A stretch of 64,000 nt of DNA from Veronia nyctiphanis (GTDB taxonomy: Bacteria; Pseudomonadota; Gammaproteobacteria; Enterobacterales; Vibrionaceae), in contig NZ_PEIB01000001.1 of the NCBI RefSeq assembly GCF_004116385.1, positions 248,001-312,000 on the forward strand. The letters are read 5' to 3'. The first letter of the stretch is position 1. Every line of letters starts with the position of its first letter. A program made the translations under genes and the position numbers. Shown one piece after another: positions 50,141-60,986 of this stretch. The notes beneath the pieces were generated by a model, which saw only the letters and a list, made by a program, of their open reading frames with translations, was not told the DNA's origin and ran no database searches.

Positions 50141-51073
50141 TTAAATCAAATCACTCTCTGTGAGAGCTTCAAAGAGAGGTGTTTGCTTTTTTGCGTCTGC
50201 GCCAAGGTAACCCTCAAGCTTTTTGCCTGAGAGGCTCATCGGCTGTTGCCAAAGATAGCGCAATTCAATAACGCCCTTGAGTTTTGGCATCAATAGAGAA
50301 AACAGCCGGATAACGAGCCAAGGGAAGTTTTTTGTGATAACTGGTTTACCCGTTTTCTTTTTGATTTCTGTTGCCAGTTCACTCATAGAAAATTCGTAGC
50401 CTGCGAAATGAAAAGTCTCAAAATCGCCCAGTTCCGTATCCAAAAGTGCGACGGCGCTAGAGGCAACATTGGGCAGATAAGCAAAGCTGTGTTTGGTTTC
50501 TTTTTTGTCCGGGCACTGAATCTGAATATTTCCCTGTTGTTCTGACAGAAGCTCGCTGAGCCAAGTGCTGGGAGCATATTTTCCAATATAGTCACCACAG
50601 CGGATGATAAGTGCCGTCATGTTGCTCACGTTCACGGCCTCACGAATGTGTGACTCCATCTCAACGCGCATGCGGCCTTTTTCAGTTCTGGGATTAAACG
50701 CCGTATTCTCGTCGACATGCGGTGTTTTTGCAGGATCGAAATTATACACATTACCTGGGAAAACCATTTTCAAGCCTTGCTCACGGCATATATCAACGGA
50801 GACAGAAAGAAGTGACAGGCTGTCTCTACGCCATTTGTGATAAGGAGGATTTACCCCGTAAACAAGAATGCTACAACCTAATGCGGCTTTAATTACTGCG
50901 GCTGTATTTTTAGCATCGCCTTGAAGGCAATCAACCTTCCCCCTTAATTCTGGTGCCAGAGACGTTTGACCGCCGCGACATAATGTCACTACATGCCACC
51001 CAGCCTCCAAAAGAGCCGCGGCCATGTAATGACCAAAGCCGCCTGATGCGCCTAAAACTAATGCCTTTTTCAT
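50141..51073 (-). CDS. NAD(P)-dependent epimerase/dehydratase-family protein
   Basis: This 310-residue extended-SDR-type protein has the cofactor motif LVLGASGGFGHYMAAALLE at residues 5-23 and a VFPGNVYNFDP segment near 104 where the family's active-site region lies. The canonical Tyr-x-x-x-Lys is not clearly present, so it may be an atypical (NmrA- or TDH-like) member. The substrate is unknown. It is transcribed divergently from the LysR regulator 92 bases away and is a likely target of it. Confidence 0.7.
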   Translation of the reverse strand: MKKALVLGASGGFGHYMAAALLEAGWHVVTLCRGGQTSLAPELRGKVDCLQGDAKNTAAVIKAALGCSILVYGVNPPYHKWRRDSLSLLSVSVDICREQGLKMVFPGNVYNFDPAKTPHVDENTAFNPRTEKGRMRVEMESHIREAVNVSNMTALIIRCGDYIGKYAPSTWLSELLSEQQGNIQIQCPDKKETKHSFAYLPNVASSAVALLDTELGDFETFHFAGYEFSMSELATEIKKKTGKPVITKNFPWLVIRLFSLLMPKLKGVIELRYLWQQPMSLSGKKLEGYLGADAKKQTPLFEALTESDLI

Positions 51074-51165
51074 GATGTGCTTCCTGCTTCATTAAGTGAT
51101 AGGCCGATAATGACAGGGCATTGGTGTATAAGGAATCGACAAAATTTCAAGCGGGCTATTCAGAT

Positions 51166-52064
51166 ATGAATAACGAGGGTAGGGATATAAACTGGGAATG
51201 GCTGCGGGCGTTTTTGGCCGTTGCAGAACTGGGAAGCCTTAACAAAGCAGCGGAAACCCTCACTGTGTCACAACCCACCTTAAGCAGACAGTTGAACGCA
51301 CTCGAAAAGCACACCGATGTATTGCTTTTCCATCGCACAACACAGGGCGTATCGCTCACTCCAGAAGGTGAGGCACTGTTACTGAGTGTCATGCCAATGA
51401 GAGAGGCCTACGATGCTTTCTCACGCGCACTACAAGGCAGTGATGAACTCTTAGAAGGTGACATAAGATTGAGTGTCAATGAATTGATGGCCCACCATTA
51501 TATCGCAGATCATTTGGTGGCGTTTCGAAGTGAGCATCCTGCGGTATCGGTTGAGCTCGTGGTATCAAACCAACAGACGAGTATCAGTCGTCGCGAGGCA
51601 GATGTCGCCATTCGCATGTTTCGCCCTGAGCAGCTTGATTTTAAGTGTCAACGCATCGGCAGCATTGAACTTGGGTTTTATTGTCATCGTTCACTGATTG
51701 ATGATGTTCAGCCTATTGCGGATGCTGCAAACCCTTTTAAAGGTGTGTCCCTGATAGGCTTCGATAAAGACGACGCTTTATTCGCAGTGCTGCTGAGCTC
51801 GGGATTAGCGTGACTGCAGACGATTTTCACTGGCGCACTGATAGCTTAGAAACCCAAATTACTCTGTTGAGAGCAGGTGCGGGTGTCGGCGTGATGCACA
51901 TATGTCTTGCAGAAAGAGACAGGGAACTTGTGCAAGTTTGGGACAGCGTGCCGATACCGCCTTTGGATGTATGGTTGGTGTGCCATCGCGATAGCTGGAA
52001 AAACGCCCGTATTCGAGCGTTGATCAACTTTTTATCATCCCGTTTACGGGCGGATTTGCAGTGA
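51166..52064 (+). CDS. LysR-family regulator, frame broken once
   Basis: Restoring one G near 51792 (CTG GCT GAG) joins DALFAVL to AELGISVTADDFHW and gives a 299-residue regulator. The N-terminal winged helix-turn-helix (LRAFLAVAELGSLNKAAETLTVSQPTLSRQLNALE) is followed by the periplasmic-binding-like effector domain (about 90-290). The ATG at 51166 is preferred to upstream TTG starts by alignment to the family. It probably controls the divergent SDR gene and itself. Confidence 0.87.
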
Positions 52065-52080
52065 ATATATAAGCTGATGC

Positions 52081-52856
52081 TCAGGCTGCAATCGGTGTGC
52101 CGCTGTGAAAACGGAACATGCCGTCTGGAGCTTCTATGAGAACAGCCTCCTTTTCGCCGATGATCTTGATACGTTCACTGATATCCTCGCCAGCAATTGC
52201 TTCAGCCAATGTCAGGTAGTCCTGATAGTGACGTGCCTCAGAACGAAGTAAAGAGATATAGAACCTTTGGAGATCGGCATCCAGATACGGCGCGACTTTT
52301 GCGAACCTTTCACAAGACCGTGCTTCGATGTAGCACCAATGATCAGTTTGTCGACTAATGTAGCTGGTTCGTGTGTACGCACTACTGACATCAAGCCCTT
52401 TGCATAGCGGCCTGCATTGAGCGGTGAGTAGCTGGTGCCGCGCTTTTCCATGATCTCAATGACTTGTTCAAAATGATGGAATTCTTCTTTGATGAGTCTG
52501 ACCATTTTGTCGATCAGCTCCTGTCCGTGCTCAAAGCCGGCTTTGGGTTTCAATGGTGCGCTGAGACCATTTTTCTTCGCGTGGAATACGCCATCGCGTT
52601 CACCACGATAGACAAAATCTTCATACGGCTTCGCCCACTCAAGAAGTAAGTAACCTGACTCTTGGTCAATCGCATATTTACGGATCAACCACATCGCCGT
52701 CTGGCTTGCTTTGAGTTCGCAATTGGCGTGGTCCCTGAGTAAGACGGTTTCGTTTTCTGGTTTGATGGCTTCATCAATCCAGCTTTGCGGCGTTTCGCAA
52801 TGCAGAAAAGCACGAACAGGGGAGAGCAGGGATTCAATTTCTTGGTTCAACGACAT
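52081..52856 (-). CDS. miaE: tRNA-(ms2io6A) hydroxylase MiaE, frame broken once
   Basis: MiaE is a diiron monooxygenase that hydroxylates ms2i6A37 of tRNAs. Restoring one base near 52333 (GGT GCC TAC) continues DKLIIGAY into IEARSCERFAKVAPYLD and gives 258 residues. Diiron ligands are in LLRDHANCELKASQTA near 38, KEEFHHFEQV near 130, the Glu/Arg pair IEARSCER near 178, and RSEARHYQDY near 205. The gene sits next to a regulator and has no operon partner. Confidence 0.9.
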
Positions 52857-53037
52857 CAGCTTAGATCAGGTTCAGGTTAAGTAATAACAGTGCCGGGATT
52901 ATACCGGAGTCATTACAAGATGCCACACAAGGGCGTTGGGGGCGCTCGCTGCAAACGTCGAGAATCACTCCTGACAAATCCTGTCAGTAGCCGACATTAT
53001 GATGGTGTTGAACTCACTCAATAATGGAGACACAACA

Positions 53038-53406
53038 ATGACAGCACAAAGTATCGAAATTATTACTTTTCAATTGAACGATAGTGCCGACAAAAAAGCA
53101 TTTTTAGAAGCAGCCCAGCAGACACAGGAAAAGGTTAAACACTTCCCCGGTTTCCTTCATCGCTCATTAAGTTACAATCCGGATAACAACGTCTGGAGTG
53201 ATGTGATTCAGTGGCAGTCTGCTGAAGAGGCACAACACGCCAGCAAACAATTTATGCAGCTTGAAGCGGCAGGACGCATGTTGTCTCACGTCGACACTAC
53301 CACATTAGCCGTGTCTTATGGCTCGATAGAAATGCAGGGTCGATGTAAAACTTGGATGAACAATGAGGGAATAAAGCAGGAGCAGGCTCATGGAGAAATA
53401 GCATGA
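53038..53406 (+). CDS. ABM-type dimeric alpha/beta-barrel protein
   Basis: From the ATG at 53038 (GGAGA ten bases upstream) this 122-residue protein resembles antibiotic-biosynthesis-monooxygenase-like (ABM/Dabb) folds: SIEIITFQLNDSADKKAFLEAA, then HFPGFLHRSLSYNPDNNVWSDVIQWQSAEEAQHASKQF (in parts). Such proteins act on or bind small aromatic or quinone-like compounds, or are only structural. It overlaps the next gene by 4 bases (ATGA) and is followed by a WYL regulator. Confidence 0.7.
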   Translation: MTAQSIEIITFQLNDSADKKAFLEAAQQTQEKVKHFPGFLHRSLSYNPDNNVWSDVIQWQSAEEAQHASKQFMQLEAAGRMLSHVDTTTLAVSYGSIEMQGRCKTWMNNEGIKQEQAHGEIA

Positions 53407-53798
53407 TAGTTAGCGGCGAATTTTCTGTCACCCTAGGTTCCCTGGATGTATTTCATTCAGGAAGTGAGAGCAACAGACTGGCGAGAATGTCCATTGATAA
53501 GGTATTGCATGGAGCGCTCGCTGGGGAGAGTAAGGGCGAAATGCTGAACATTCGAACTATCAAGAATGGGTCTGCAGGATATGTCGCGATTGAGGAAGTC
53601 AGTGGAATCTTAAATGGATTGAGCGGCTCTTTTGTTTTACAACATTTTGGCGTGATGGCAGATGGTAAAGATCGGCTTTGTCTTGAGGTGGTGCCTGACT
53701 CAGGAACGCATCAGCTCAAGGGCTTGACGGGTTCTATGCAAATTCGTATTGAACAAGGACAACATTATTATGATTTTGACTATCATCTTCCTCGGTAA
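53403..53798 (+). CDS. DUF3224 protein
   Basis: This 131-residue, beta-rich soluble protein matches DUF3224 by eye (IVSGEFSVTLGSLDVFHSG; GFVAIEEVSG-like GYVAIEEVSGILNGLSGSFVLQHFGVM; LKGLTGSMQIRIEQGQHYYDFDY, in parts). The family is an allene-oxide-cyclase-like barrel with unknown function. It overlaps the ABM-like gene by 4 bases, so the two are coupled, and the regulator starts 24 bases downstream. Confidence 0.75.
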   Translation: MIVSGEFSVTLGSLDVFHSGSESNRLARMSIDKVLHGALAGESKGEMLNIRTIKNGSAGYVAIEEVSGILNGLSGSFVLQHFGVMADGKDRLCLEVVPDSGTHQLKGLTGSMQIRIEQGQHYYDFDYHLPR

Positions 53799-53822
53799 GA
53801 CGGGTATTGAATAAGGTGTCAG

Positions 53823-54509
53823 GTGAATAAATCTGAACGGCTTTTTGCGCTGTTGACGCTGCTTCGCGCTCGTCGTTATGCCGTTACTGCTAGGGTACTC
53901 TCAGAGGCAATGGATGTCAGTGAGCGGACAATTTACCGTGACATCCAGTCTTTGCAGCTTTCTGGCGTCCCCATTACCGGAGAAGCCGGTATTGGATACC
54001 TGCTGGATAAGCGTGCTCACTTACCACCTCTGATGTTTACAGAAGAAGAAACCATGGCATTAGAGGTAGGTATGAAAATGGTCAGGGCATGGTCTGATAA
54101 GGGCCTGGCTAAAGCAGGTCAGTCTGCCTCAGCCAAGATTCAGTCAGTCTTACCCGATCACTTAAAACGTCAATTAGACCAAATCCCAGTGCTGGTGCCA
54201 GACTTCCACATTGAAAGTGACTTTGCGGCAGCGAGCGAGACAATTCGAAATGCAGTGTCTTCCCATCAGATCATCTACTTTGATTACTTATCAGGGGAAG
54301 GTGTGGCGACGAAACGCTGTGTGCAGCCACTGGGGCAGGTATTCTGGGGGAAGGTTTGGACTTTGGTAGCATGGTGTGAATTGCGGGACGATTACCGTAG
54401 TTTTCGGGTGGACCGGATCTCCGGACTCGTGGTGACAGACCGCAAGTTTGAACTTTCTGATGAAAAATCGCTGCGTCACTATTTACAAAGGTATCGAACC
54501 TTCTCTTAA
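53823..54509 (+). CDS. YafY/DeoR-type WYL-domain transcription regulator
   Basis: This 228-residue regulator has an N-terminal helix-turn-helix (ERLFALLTLLRARRYAVTARVLSEAMDVSERTIYRDIQSLQ, in parts) and a WYL domain with QIIYFDYLSGEG near 148 and the conserved arginine region YRSFRVDRISGL near 194. WYL domains often sense a ligand. The start is GTG (gtgaataaa). As the last gene of the ABM-DUF3224-regulator unit it probably regulates that unit. Confidence 0.85.
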   Translation: MNKSERLFALLTLLRARRYAVTARVLSEAMDVSERTIYRDIQSLQLSGVPITGEAGIGYLLDKRAHLPPLMFTEEETMALEVGMKMVRAWSDKGLAKAGQSASAKIQSVLPDHLKRQLDQIPVLVPDFHIESDFAAASETIRNAVSSHQIIYFDYLSGEGVATKRCVQPLGQVFWGKVWTLVAWCELRDDYRSFRVDRISGLVVTDRKFELSDEKSLRHYLQRYRTFS

Positions 54510-54644
54510 GCGAGGATTAGCAGGGTAATATTGATAACTGTGATATTAGTCCAAATTCAAATTGCTGAATTATCAGTATTACTCGAGAACTTTTTTCTTC
54601 AGCCGCTTCATCATAGTGAAGAGAAAAACAAATGGTGAAAAGGC

Positions 54645-55634
54645 ATGCGCAATACTCTACTTCTTCTGGCCGTAATATTGGTAGGCTGCGAGAAAACGTC
54701 GGACATTGAACCGAGCTCAACCTTCAGGTTTACGGACTCGCCAGTAGTAATGGGTGCGTTGTCAACCGACGGTAACCTCACTGCACTTGTGACGTCGGCA
54801 CAGAACATTCAGGTGTGGGAAAACACGCTCAAGACCAAAGTGCTGGAAATTGCATCTGGCACGATCAGAGGCGACTTGGTCGATATTTTATTGTCAAAGG
54901 ACAATGCTTTGCTGGTAACAGCAAATGCCAGGCAGGTTGCCTTCTGGGATGTAGCGACCAACGAGAAAATCGAAGAGCACTTCCTTTCTGGTGCTGGCCA
55001 ATTTGCCAAGATCCGTGGGCTTGCGCTATCAGACGATAGCACTCGGCTGGCTGTTGGCTTTTCTGATGGTTCAGTCACGACACTGGTTAGAAAAGGCAAA
55101 GGGCTCAAGACCTACCAAGTCCATAGCAAGTCAGTTGACCACCTGTATTTCAACCCTCAAGGAAATCAACTCTTAACGGCGGGGGATGATGGCAAAGTAA
55201 GACGCTGGGCTTTTAACTCTGGCAAAGTGGTTGAAGAGCATAAATTTGATAAGAGCATTAGCAGCCTCGCGGTCGATAAACGCTTTAACAAGTTTTTTGC
55301 TTCTGGTGTGATGAAAAAGCAGCAAATTGTCCACCTTGCATCGTCTGAATCTCCCTCGGACCTCTCTTATGCAAAACGCTTTAAGTGGTTCCGCACTGCT
55401 GTGTTTGTCGAAGGTACGCCTTTACTGGTTACCGCATCACCGACCTCAGAGATTACCGGCTGGCATGGACGCAAAGGCGATGAGCTGAGTAGTTGGAAGA
55501 TTGATGGTTCAGACGACGATGTAAAGGTGCTTGATATTGGTATGTATGATAACGACCATCTATACAGTTTGAGCTCAGAGGGTGTTTTGGAGAGCTGGAA
55601 TTTACGCCCAATGATGGCAGCAAGCCTAAATTAA
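54645..55634 (+). CDS. WD40-type beta-propeller lipoprotein
   Basis: This 329-residue precursor has a lipoprotein signal (LLLLAVILVGC, Cys14) and a repeated propeller fold. Blade-like units such as IQVWENTLKTKVLEI, VAFWDVATNEKIEEH, VRRWAFNSGKVVEEHKF and VLESWNLRP contain the W-x-x-x-S/T pattern of WD40 repeats. It is probably an outer- or inner-membrane-anchored scaffold of unknown function. It is monocistronic: a bidirectional terminator follows directly. Confidence 0.8.
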   Translation: MRNTLLLLAVILVGCEKTSDIEPSSTFRFTDSPVVMGALSTDGNLTALVTSAQNIQVWENTLKTKVLEIASGTIRGDLVDILLSKDNALLVTANARQVAFWDVATNEKIEEHFLSGAGQFAKIRGLALSDDSTRLAVGFSDGSVTTLVRKGKGLKTYQVHSKSVDHLYFNPQGNQLLTAGDDGKVRRWAFNSGKVVEEHKFDKSISSLAVDKRFNKFFASGVMKKQQIVHLASSESPSDLSYAKRFKWFRTAVFVEGTPLLVTASPTSEITGWHGRKGDELSSWKIDGSDDDVKVLDIGMYDNDHLYSLSSEGVLESWNLRPMMAASLN

Positions 55635-55646
55635 GCACCAATGCGT

Positions 55647-55676
55647 AAAAAAGCGAGCCAACTGGCTCGCTTTTTT
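55647..55676. terminator. Bidirectional terminator, WD40 / sulP
   Basis: AAAAAAGCGAGCCA-AC-TGGCTCGCTTTTTT is a perfect 14-pair hairpin with T-runs on both strands. Confidence 0.9.
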
Positions 55677-55691
55677 ATTTACTGAGGTTGT

Positions 55692-57247
55692 TTACCCCAA
55701 AACATCGGTTGCGACGCGATAGGTAGGGTCTTCGTTGCGGTTCACTTCAACCAGACTTCCTGCCTTGGTAAGCAATGCATGGCATTCAGGGCTTAGGTGG
55801 CGAAGATGTAGTGCTTTACCTTCTTTCTTATATCGCTCGGCAAGCGTATCGATAGCCTCGATAGCTGAGTGATCAGCAACCCTAGAATCAGCAAAATCAA
55901 TAATCACATCATTCGGGTCGTTTGTCGCATCAAACAGCTCAAGGAAATTGGCAACTGATCCAAAGAACAGTGGGCCATTCACCTCGTAGACTTTCGAGCC
56001 TTGTTCGTTGGTGTGGCTTTCAGCATAGATGTGTTTAGCGTGCTCCCAAGCAAACATCAGTGCAGAAACGATAACACCAACAAGCACTGCGAGTGCAAGG
56101 TCGGTGATAACGGTTACGCCAGTCACCAGAATGATAACGAAGAAGTCACGTTTAGGTACACGACGTGCCAGTTTAAACGTCGCCCACTCAAAGGTACCGA
56201 TAACGACCATGAACATGACGCCAACCAATGCCGCAAGCGGGATCATTTCGATCAGCGATGAAGCAAACAAGATAAAGCCAAGTAAAGCCAGCGCCGCCGT
56301 GATGCCAGAGAGACGACCTCGTCCCCCTGAGTTAATGTTGATCATCGATTGACCAATCATGGCACAGCCACCCATTGCACCGAATACAGAACAGGTCACG
56401 TTAGCAACGCCCTGACCCACACATTCACGGTTACCACGGCCACGTGTGCCTGTCATTTCATCAACAACCGTGAGTGTCAACAGCGATTCGATAAGGCCAA
56501 CCGCTGCCAGAATGAGTGAATAAGGCAAAATGATATAGAACGTTTCCAACGTCAGCGGCACTTCTGGCCATGCGAACGAAGGCAGGTCGCCCGCCAGCGT
56601 TGCATCTGCGTTACCGCTCATCGAACGGAGGAAGTCAACAACAGTGCGTGTATCCAGATCTAACCCAACAACAGCGACAGTCACGGCAATAATGGCGACG
56701 AGAGAAGAGGGAACCGCCGTGGTCAGTTTTGGAAGGAAATGAATGATACCCATGGTAATTGCAACAAGACCAAGCATCAGGGTCATTTGACCGCTTTCAA
56801 GCCATTGCATATCGCCAACAGCATCCGGGACTTTAAACTGACCCAGTTGGGCGAGGAAAATCACGATAGCCAAACCATTGACAAAGCCAATCATGACTGG
56901 GTGAGGCACCATTCGGATAAATTTACCCAACCTGAAAATACCGGCTAAAACCTGAATCAGCCTGTCAGAAGAACGGCTGCGAAGAGATACTGGACGCCAT
57001 GCTCGACAACCAGGCTGACCATAACGACGGCCATGGCACCTGTTGCACCAGATATCATACCGGGACGACCGCCTAATATTGCGGTAAGAAGGCCCATAAT
57101 AAAGGCGGCATAAAGGCCGACCATTGGGTCAACACTTGCTACAAAAGCAAATGCGACAGCTTCCGGTACAAGTGCGAGTGCCACGGTAAGACCGGACAAC
57201 ACGTCATTCTTGACGGATTGATGTGAAAACTGAGGAAATTCAAACAT
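55692..57247 (-). CDS. SulP-family anion transporter with STAS domain, frame broken once
   Basis: Restoring one base near 56960 (GGC CTG) joins AAVLLTG to [14 protein letters not shown] and gives a 518-residue transporter. It has the sulfate-permease N-terminus ([22 protein letters not shown]), ten or more membrane helices with [23 protein letters not shown] near 200, and a C-terminal STAS domain ([18 protein letters not shown] near 415; [15 protein letters not shown]). The ion could be sulfate, bicarbonate or another dicarboxylate-type anion; BicA-like bicarbonate uptake is possible in a marine organism. Confidence 0.87.
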
Positions 57248-57376
57248 TGTGATCGCTTTAAATTTGTTATTGGTGTGTTAGTCGGACATTAAGCGCTTGG
57301 GTGCTTTATGCTTACAAAGCACCGGATCCTACACTAGTTTCGTTACACCCTTCAATGTTTCTGAAAGGGAGATAAA

Positions 57377-57405
57377 AAAAGAGCCATGGAATCCATGGCT
57401 CTTTT
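57377..57405. terminator. Terminator of rne
   Basis: AAAAGAGCCATGGA and TCCATGGCTCTTTT are 14-base arms, 16 bases after the rne stop on the minus strand; the opposite strand also ends in T residues. Confidence 0.88.
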
Positions 57406-57420
57406 CGGTCGAAAGACTGA

Positions 57421-60400
57421 TTAACAGTATTCAGGCTTGGTGGCTGGAGCCTCTGCCTTACTGGTTGCCGTCTGGCTGCCCGCCTGCTTGGTTTGTGATG
57501 GAGACGCTTTAAAGGTTGCCACGGCAAGCTGGATAGCTCTGCCACAACCGCAGGTCCTGGCGCCTTAGACATTGGCGCTGTGACCACGATACCACCATTG
57601 ATTGCTACTGCTGGTTCTGATGGACGAACCGGCGTTTCAACGGCTACTGGTGTGGCTGGCGCCTCTATTTCTTCTGGCACAGCGACTTGCTCTACATTGG
57701 CAACACCCTTTTGAGTTGGAGCGATATCTTGGGCGACAGCTGTGTCCGCTTCTGGCGTAACGTCAGCTTCAGCATTGTTATCTGTTGCAATGGCTGGTGT
57801 CGCTTCAACGCTCTGCTCAGCCACTGGCGCCGCTACCTCTGTGACTGCGACGTCAGCAACAGGCTCAACCGGATTCACCTCAATCGGTGCGACATCAGCG
57901 AGGTCATCTTGTGCAGAGCTGTTAAGATCCTCATCGTCACGGCGCACGACCACTTTGCCCATTGCCATTTCAGGTGCTGCCACACCGCCAAGTGGAACCT
58001 CGACAGTTTCAGTCGGCGCTTGAACTGGTAAATCAACAACAGACTCTTCAGCTGACACACTCACTGAGCGAGATGGCCACACTTTGCCCATTGCCATCTC
58101 TGGCGATGCAACACCAGATGACAGGCTAGGCGTCTTCTGTTTTGCAATGACGCTGACAGTAGACTCCATGTTTTCGATCTGCTCTAGGTCTCGCTCTGCA
58201 TGATTGTTATCGCGGTTACGTCGACGCTGACCACTTGCTCTCAGGTGACGAAGTGAACGGCGATTTCTACGCTGCCCATCGCGTTCTTGCTGGTCGTTAT
58301 TGTCACGACGCTGCTGAGGCTGACGTTCTACCTTGGCATCTGCAGCGACGGCTTCACCAATTGCCTGAACAGGTGATGCTTCAACTTTGGCAGCATCTGC
58401 GACACGTACTTTCTTACTTAACTTACGGCGCTGACGACGTTGTTTAACTTTTTCTGTCTTCTCAACGTTCGCTTTTTCGACACATTCAGCTTCGCCGGCT
58501 TGTTGCTTTTAGCAACTTTTTCACCGCGTTCAGGTTTTTGCTCTGTCAGATCATCTTTTGGCGGACGGGTCTGCTTGTTGCGCTGGCGTGGTTCTGGCTT
58601 CTCAGTGTTCTTGCGCCCCTGACGCCTGTTCGGTCTTTCACCTTGTTGCTCAGCGGATGCTTTGCGATCTGTTCTTTCGCCACGCTCGCCGCGTTCGTCT
58701 TTGCTGTTGCGACGACGTCTGTCGTTACGCTCACCATCGCGTTGAGGACGGCGTCCACGACGGTTATCTTGACCACGTTTGGTTGACGTTGAGCGTTGTT
58801 CCTGTGTTGTTTTCTCTTCTGCTTCCGGTGAATCAGCAAATAATTTACCGATGAAAGAGAAGATACGTTGAATAATACCCGGTTGCGCGTTATCAGTTTT
58901 TGCAGCAGCAGGCTTGCTAGGTGCTGTCGGTGCAGGGGTTGACGGTGCAGCAAAACCTTGAAGAACAGGCTCTTCGCGTTTACGCACAGGTGCAGCAGTC
59001 TGAGCTTCTTCTTTGGCATCAGCTTCGCGCATATCTTCCAGTTGTTTTGGCAACTGGTAAGAAAGTGTCGGGTTTTCGTCGCCAGTGCGAATGCGAACGA
59101 CCTCAAAGTGTGGTGTTTCCATCGCGGAGTTTGGTACGACTACAACACGCACTTCGTGGTGCTTTTCAACATGCTGGACAGAACGACGCTTCTCGTTGAG
59201 TAAGTAAGAAGCGACATCAACAGGCACAATGGCCATTACTTGACCGGTATTCTCTTTCAGCGCTTCTTCTTCAATCAGTCGAAGAATTGAGAGAGCGAGG
59301 GATTCAACATCACGAATTACCCCAGTGCCTGTACAACGTGGGCAGATATGGTGGCTTGCTTCCGCCAGAGATGGACTCAGACGCTGACGTGACATTTCAA
59401 GCAGTCCAAAACGCGAAATACGACCAATCTGAACACGTGCTCGGTCCATACGGACAGCCTCGCGCAGACGGTTTTCCACTTCACGTTGGTGGCGAACTGG
59501 CGTCATATCGATGAAGTCGATAACAACAAGTCCACCCAGGTCGCGCAGGCGCAACTGGCGGGCAATTTCGTCTGCCGCTTCAAGGTTGGTCTGTAGTGCT
59601 GTTTCTTCGATATCAGAGCCTTTCGTTGCACGTGCAGAGTTGATATCAATAGAGGTCAGTGCTTCTGTCGGATCGATAACGATAGAGCCACCAGACGGAA
59701 GACGAACTTCACGCTGGAACGCCGATTCGATCTGGCTTTCAATCTGGTAGTGGCTAAACAGCGGTACATCGCTGTCGTAGCGTTTTACACGCTGGATGAA
59801 ATCTGGACGCACCAATTGGATATGATCTTTGGCACGATCGAAAACTTTCTCACTATCGATAAGGATTTCGCCGATATCACGGCGCAGATAGTCTCGGATT
59901 GCACGAGCAATCACGTTACTTTCCTGATGGATGAGAAAAGGGGCTGGATTAGAATCAGCGGCTTCTTTCACTGCACTCCAATGATTGAGCAGTACTTTTA
60001 AATCCCACTCAAGTTCTTCAGCAGATTTACCTACACCCGCTGTACGAACAATCAGGCCCATACCGTGAGGTAATTCAAGGCCTGACATTGCCTCTTTGAG
60101 CTGACTACGCTCTTCACCTTCGATACGACGTGAAATACCGCCAGCACGAGGGTTATTAGGCATCAGTACAAGGTAGCTTCCCGCAAGGGAGATAAATGTT
60201 GTTAAAGCTGCACCTTTGTTACCACGTTCTTCTTTATCAACCTGAACGATGACTTCCTGACCTTCTTTCAACACTTCTTTGATGTTAGGTCGGCCTTGAT
60301 AGGTGTAATTGCTAGGAAAGTATTCTTTGGCAATTTCTTTGAGGGGAAGGAATCCGTGTCTTTCGGAACCATAATCAACAAACGCTGCTTCAAGACTTGG

Positions 60401-60550
60401 CTCTATTCGAGTGATACGCCCTTTGTAGATGTTTGCTTTTTTAGATTCAAAACCCGGACTTTCAATGTCCAAATCGTAAAGTCGCTGACCGTCAACTAAT
60501 GCGACGCGCAACTCCTCTTTTTGAGTTGCGTTGATCAACATTCTCTTCAT
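57421..60550 (-). CDS. rne: Ribonuclease E, frame broken twice
   Basis: RNase E is the endoribonuclease scaffold of the degradosome. Restoring one base near 58499 (AAG GCC) and one near 57528 (AGC CTT) gives 1043 residues. The catalytic half has [19 protein letters not shown], an S1 domain near 38-120, the acidic metal site [13 protein letters not shown] near 300, and the zinc-link CPRCTGTG near 404. The disordered half holds an Arg-rich region ([16 protein letters not shown]-like near 800), two copies of a SPEMAMGKV segment that resembles the enolase-binding motif, and a final [11 protein letters not shown] that resembles the PNPase-binding motif. Confidence 0.93.
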
Positions 60551-60986
60551 AAATTTTTATCTCGATTTTTTTGTCGTTGTTATTAGTTGTCGGTGGCGTG
60601 ATGAACACGCAATGCTGCCGGACCCCAAGTCTGAAAATACGTGCAACCTCACGGCTGGAATTCAGGGGTGCTCTAGGGCATTACTTATGACCAACTGATA
60701 CGGCAAAAACGTGTGCGCCGCTTTACAAAGTTGGTTCTCCTCCGGGGAGTGAGTCTTAATACACTGGCATCTATCAAACCATGCCAACAAACTAACGCTT
60801 GTTTGACCTGTCCTCGTCTTACGCCAGTTGCTGCGGGAAGGAAAAACGGTAATTTTACATTTGATCTGGTGATATTTTAGTCACCGCTAGCAAAAAAGCT
60901 GTAAACTTTCGTGCTTTAAGCCGCAACTATAACAGGGTCACTTTTTTGCAGCAAACTCCTTTATCACCATGATAGTATTATCGGCT
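60551..60986 (-). promoter_or_regulatory. rne leader and rne/rluC intergenic region
   Basis: The 436 bases between the divergent rne and rluC starts hold no supported gene. In Escherichia coli the rne 5' leader is about 360 bases and binds RNase E for autoregulation; a similar leader is inferred here. I could not place the promoters. Confidence 0.45.

Noticed and set aside
58546-59106. 186-residue alternate frame within rne
   Set aside because: It is an out-of-frame reading of the repetitive, Arg-rich RNase E tail.
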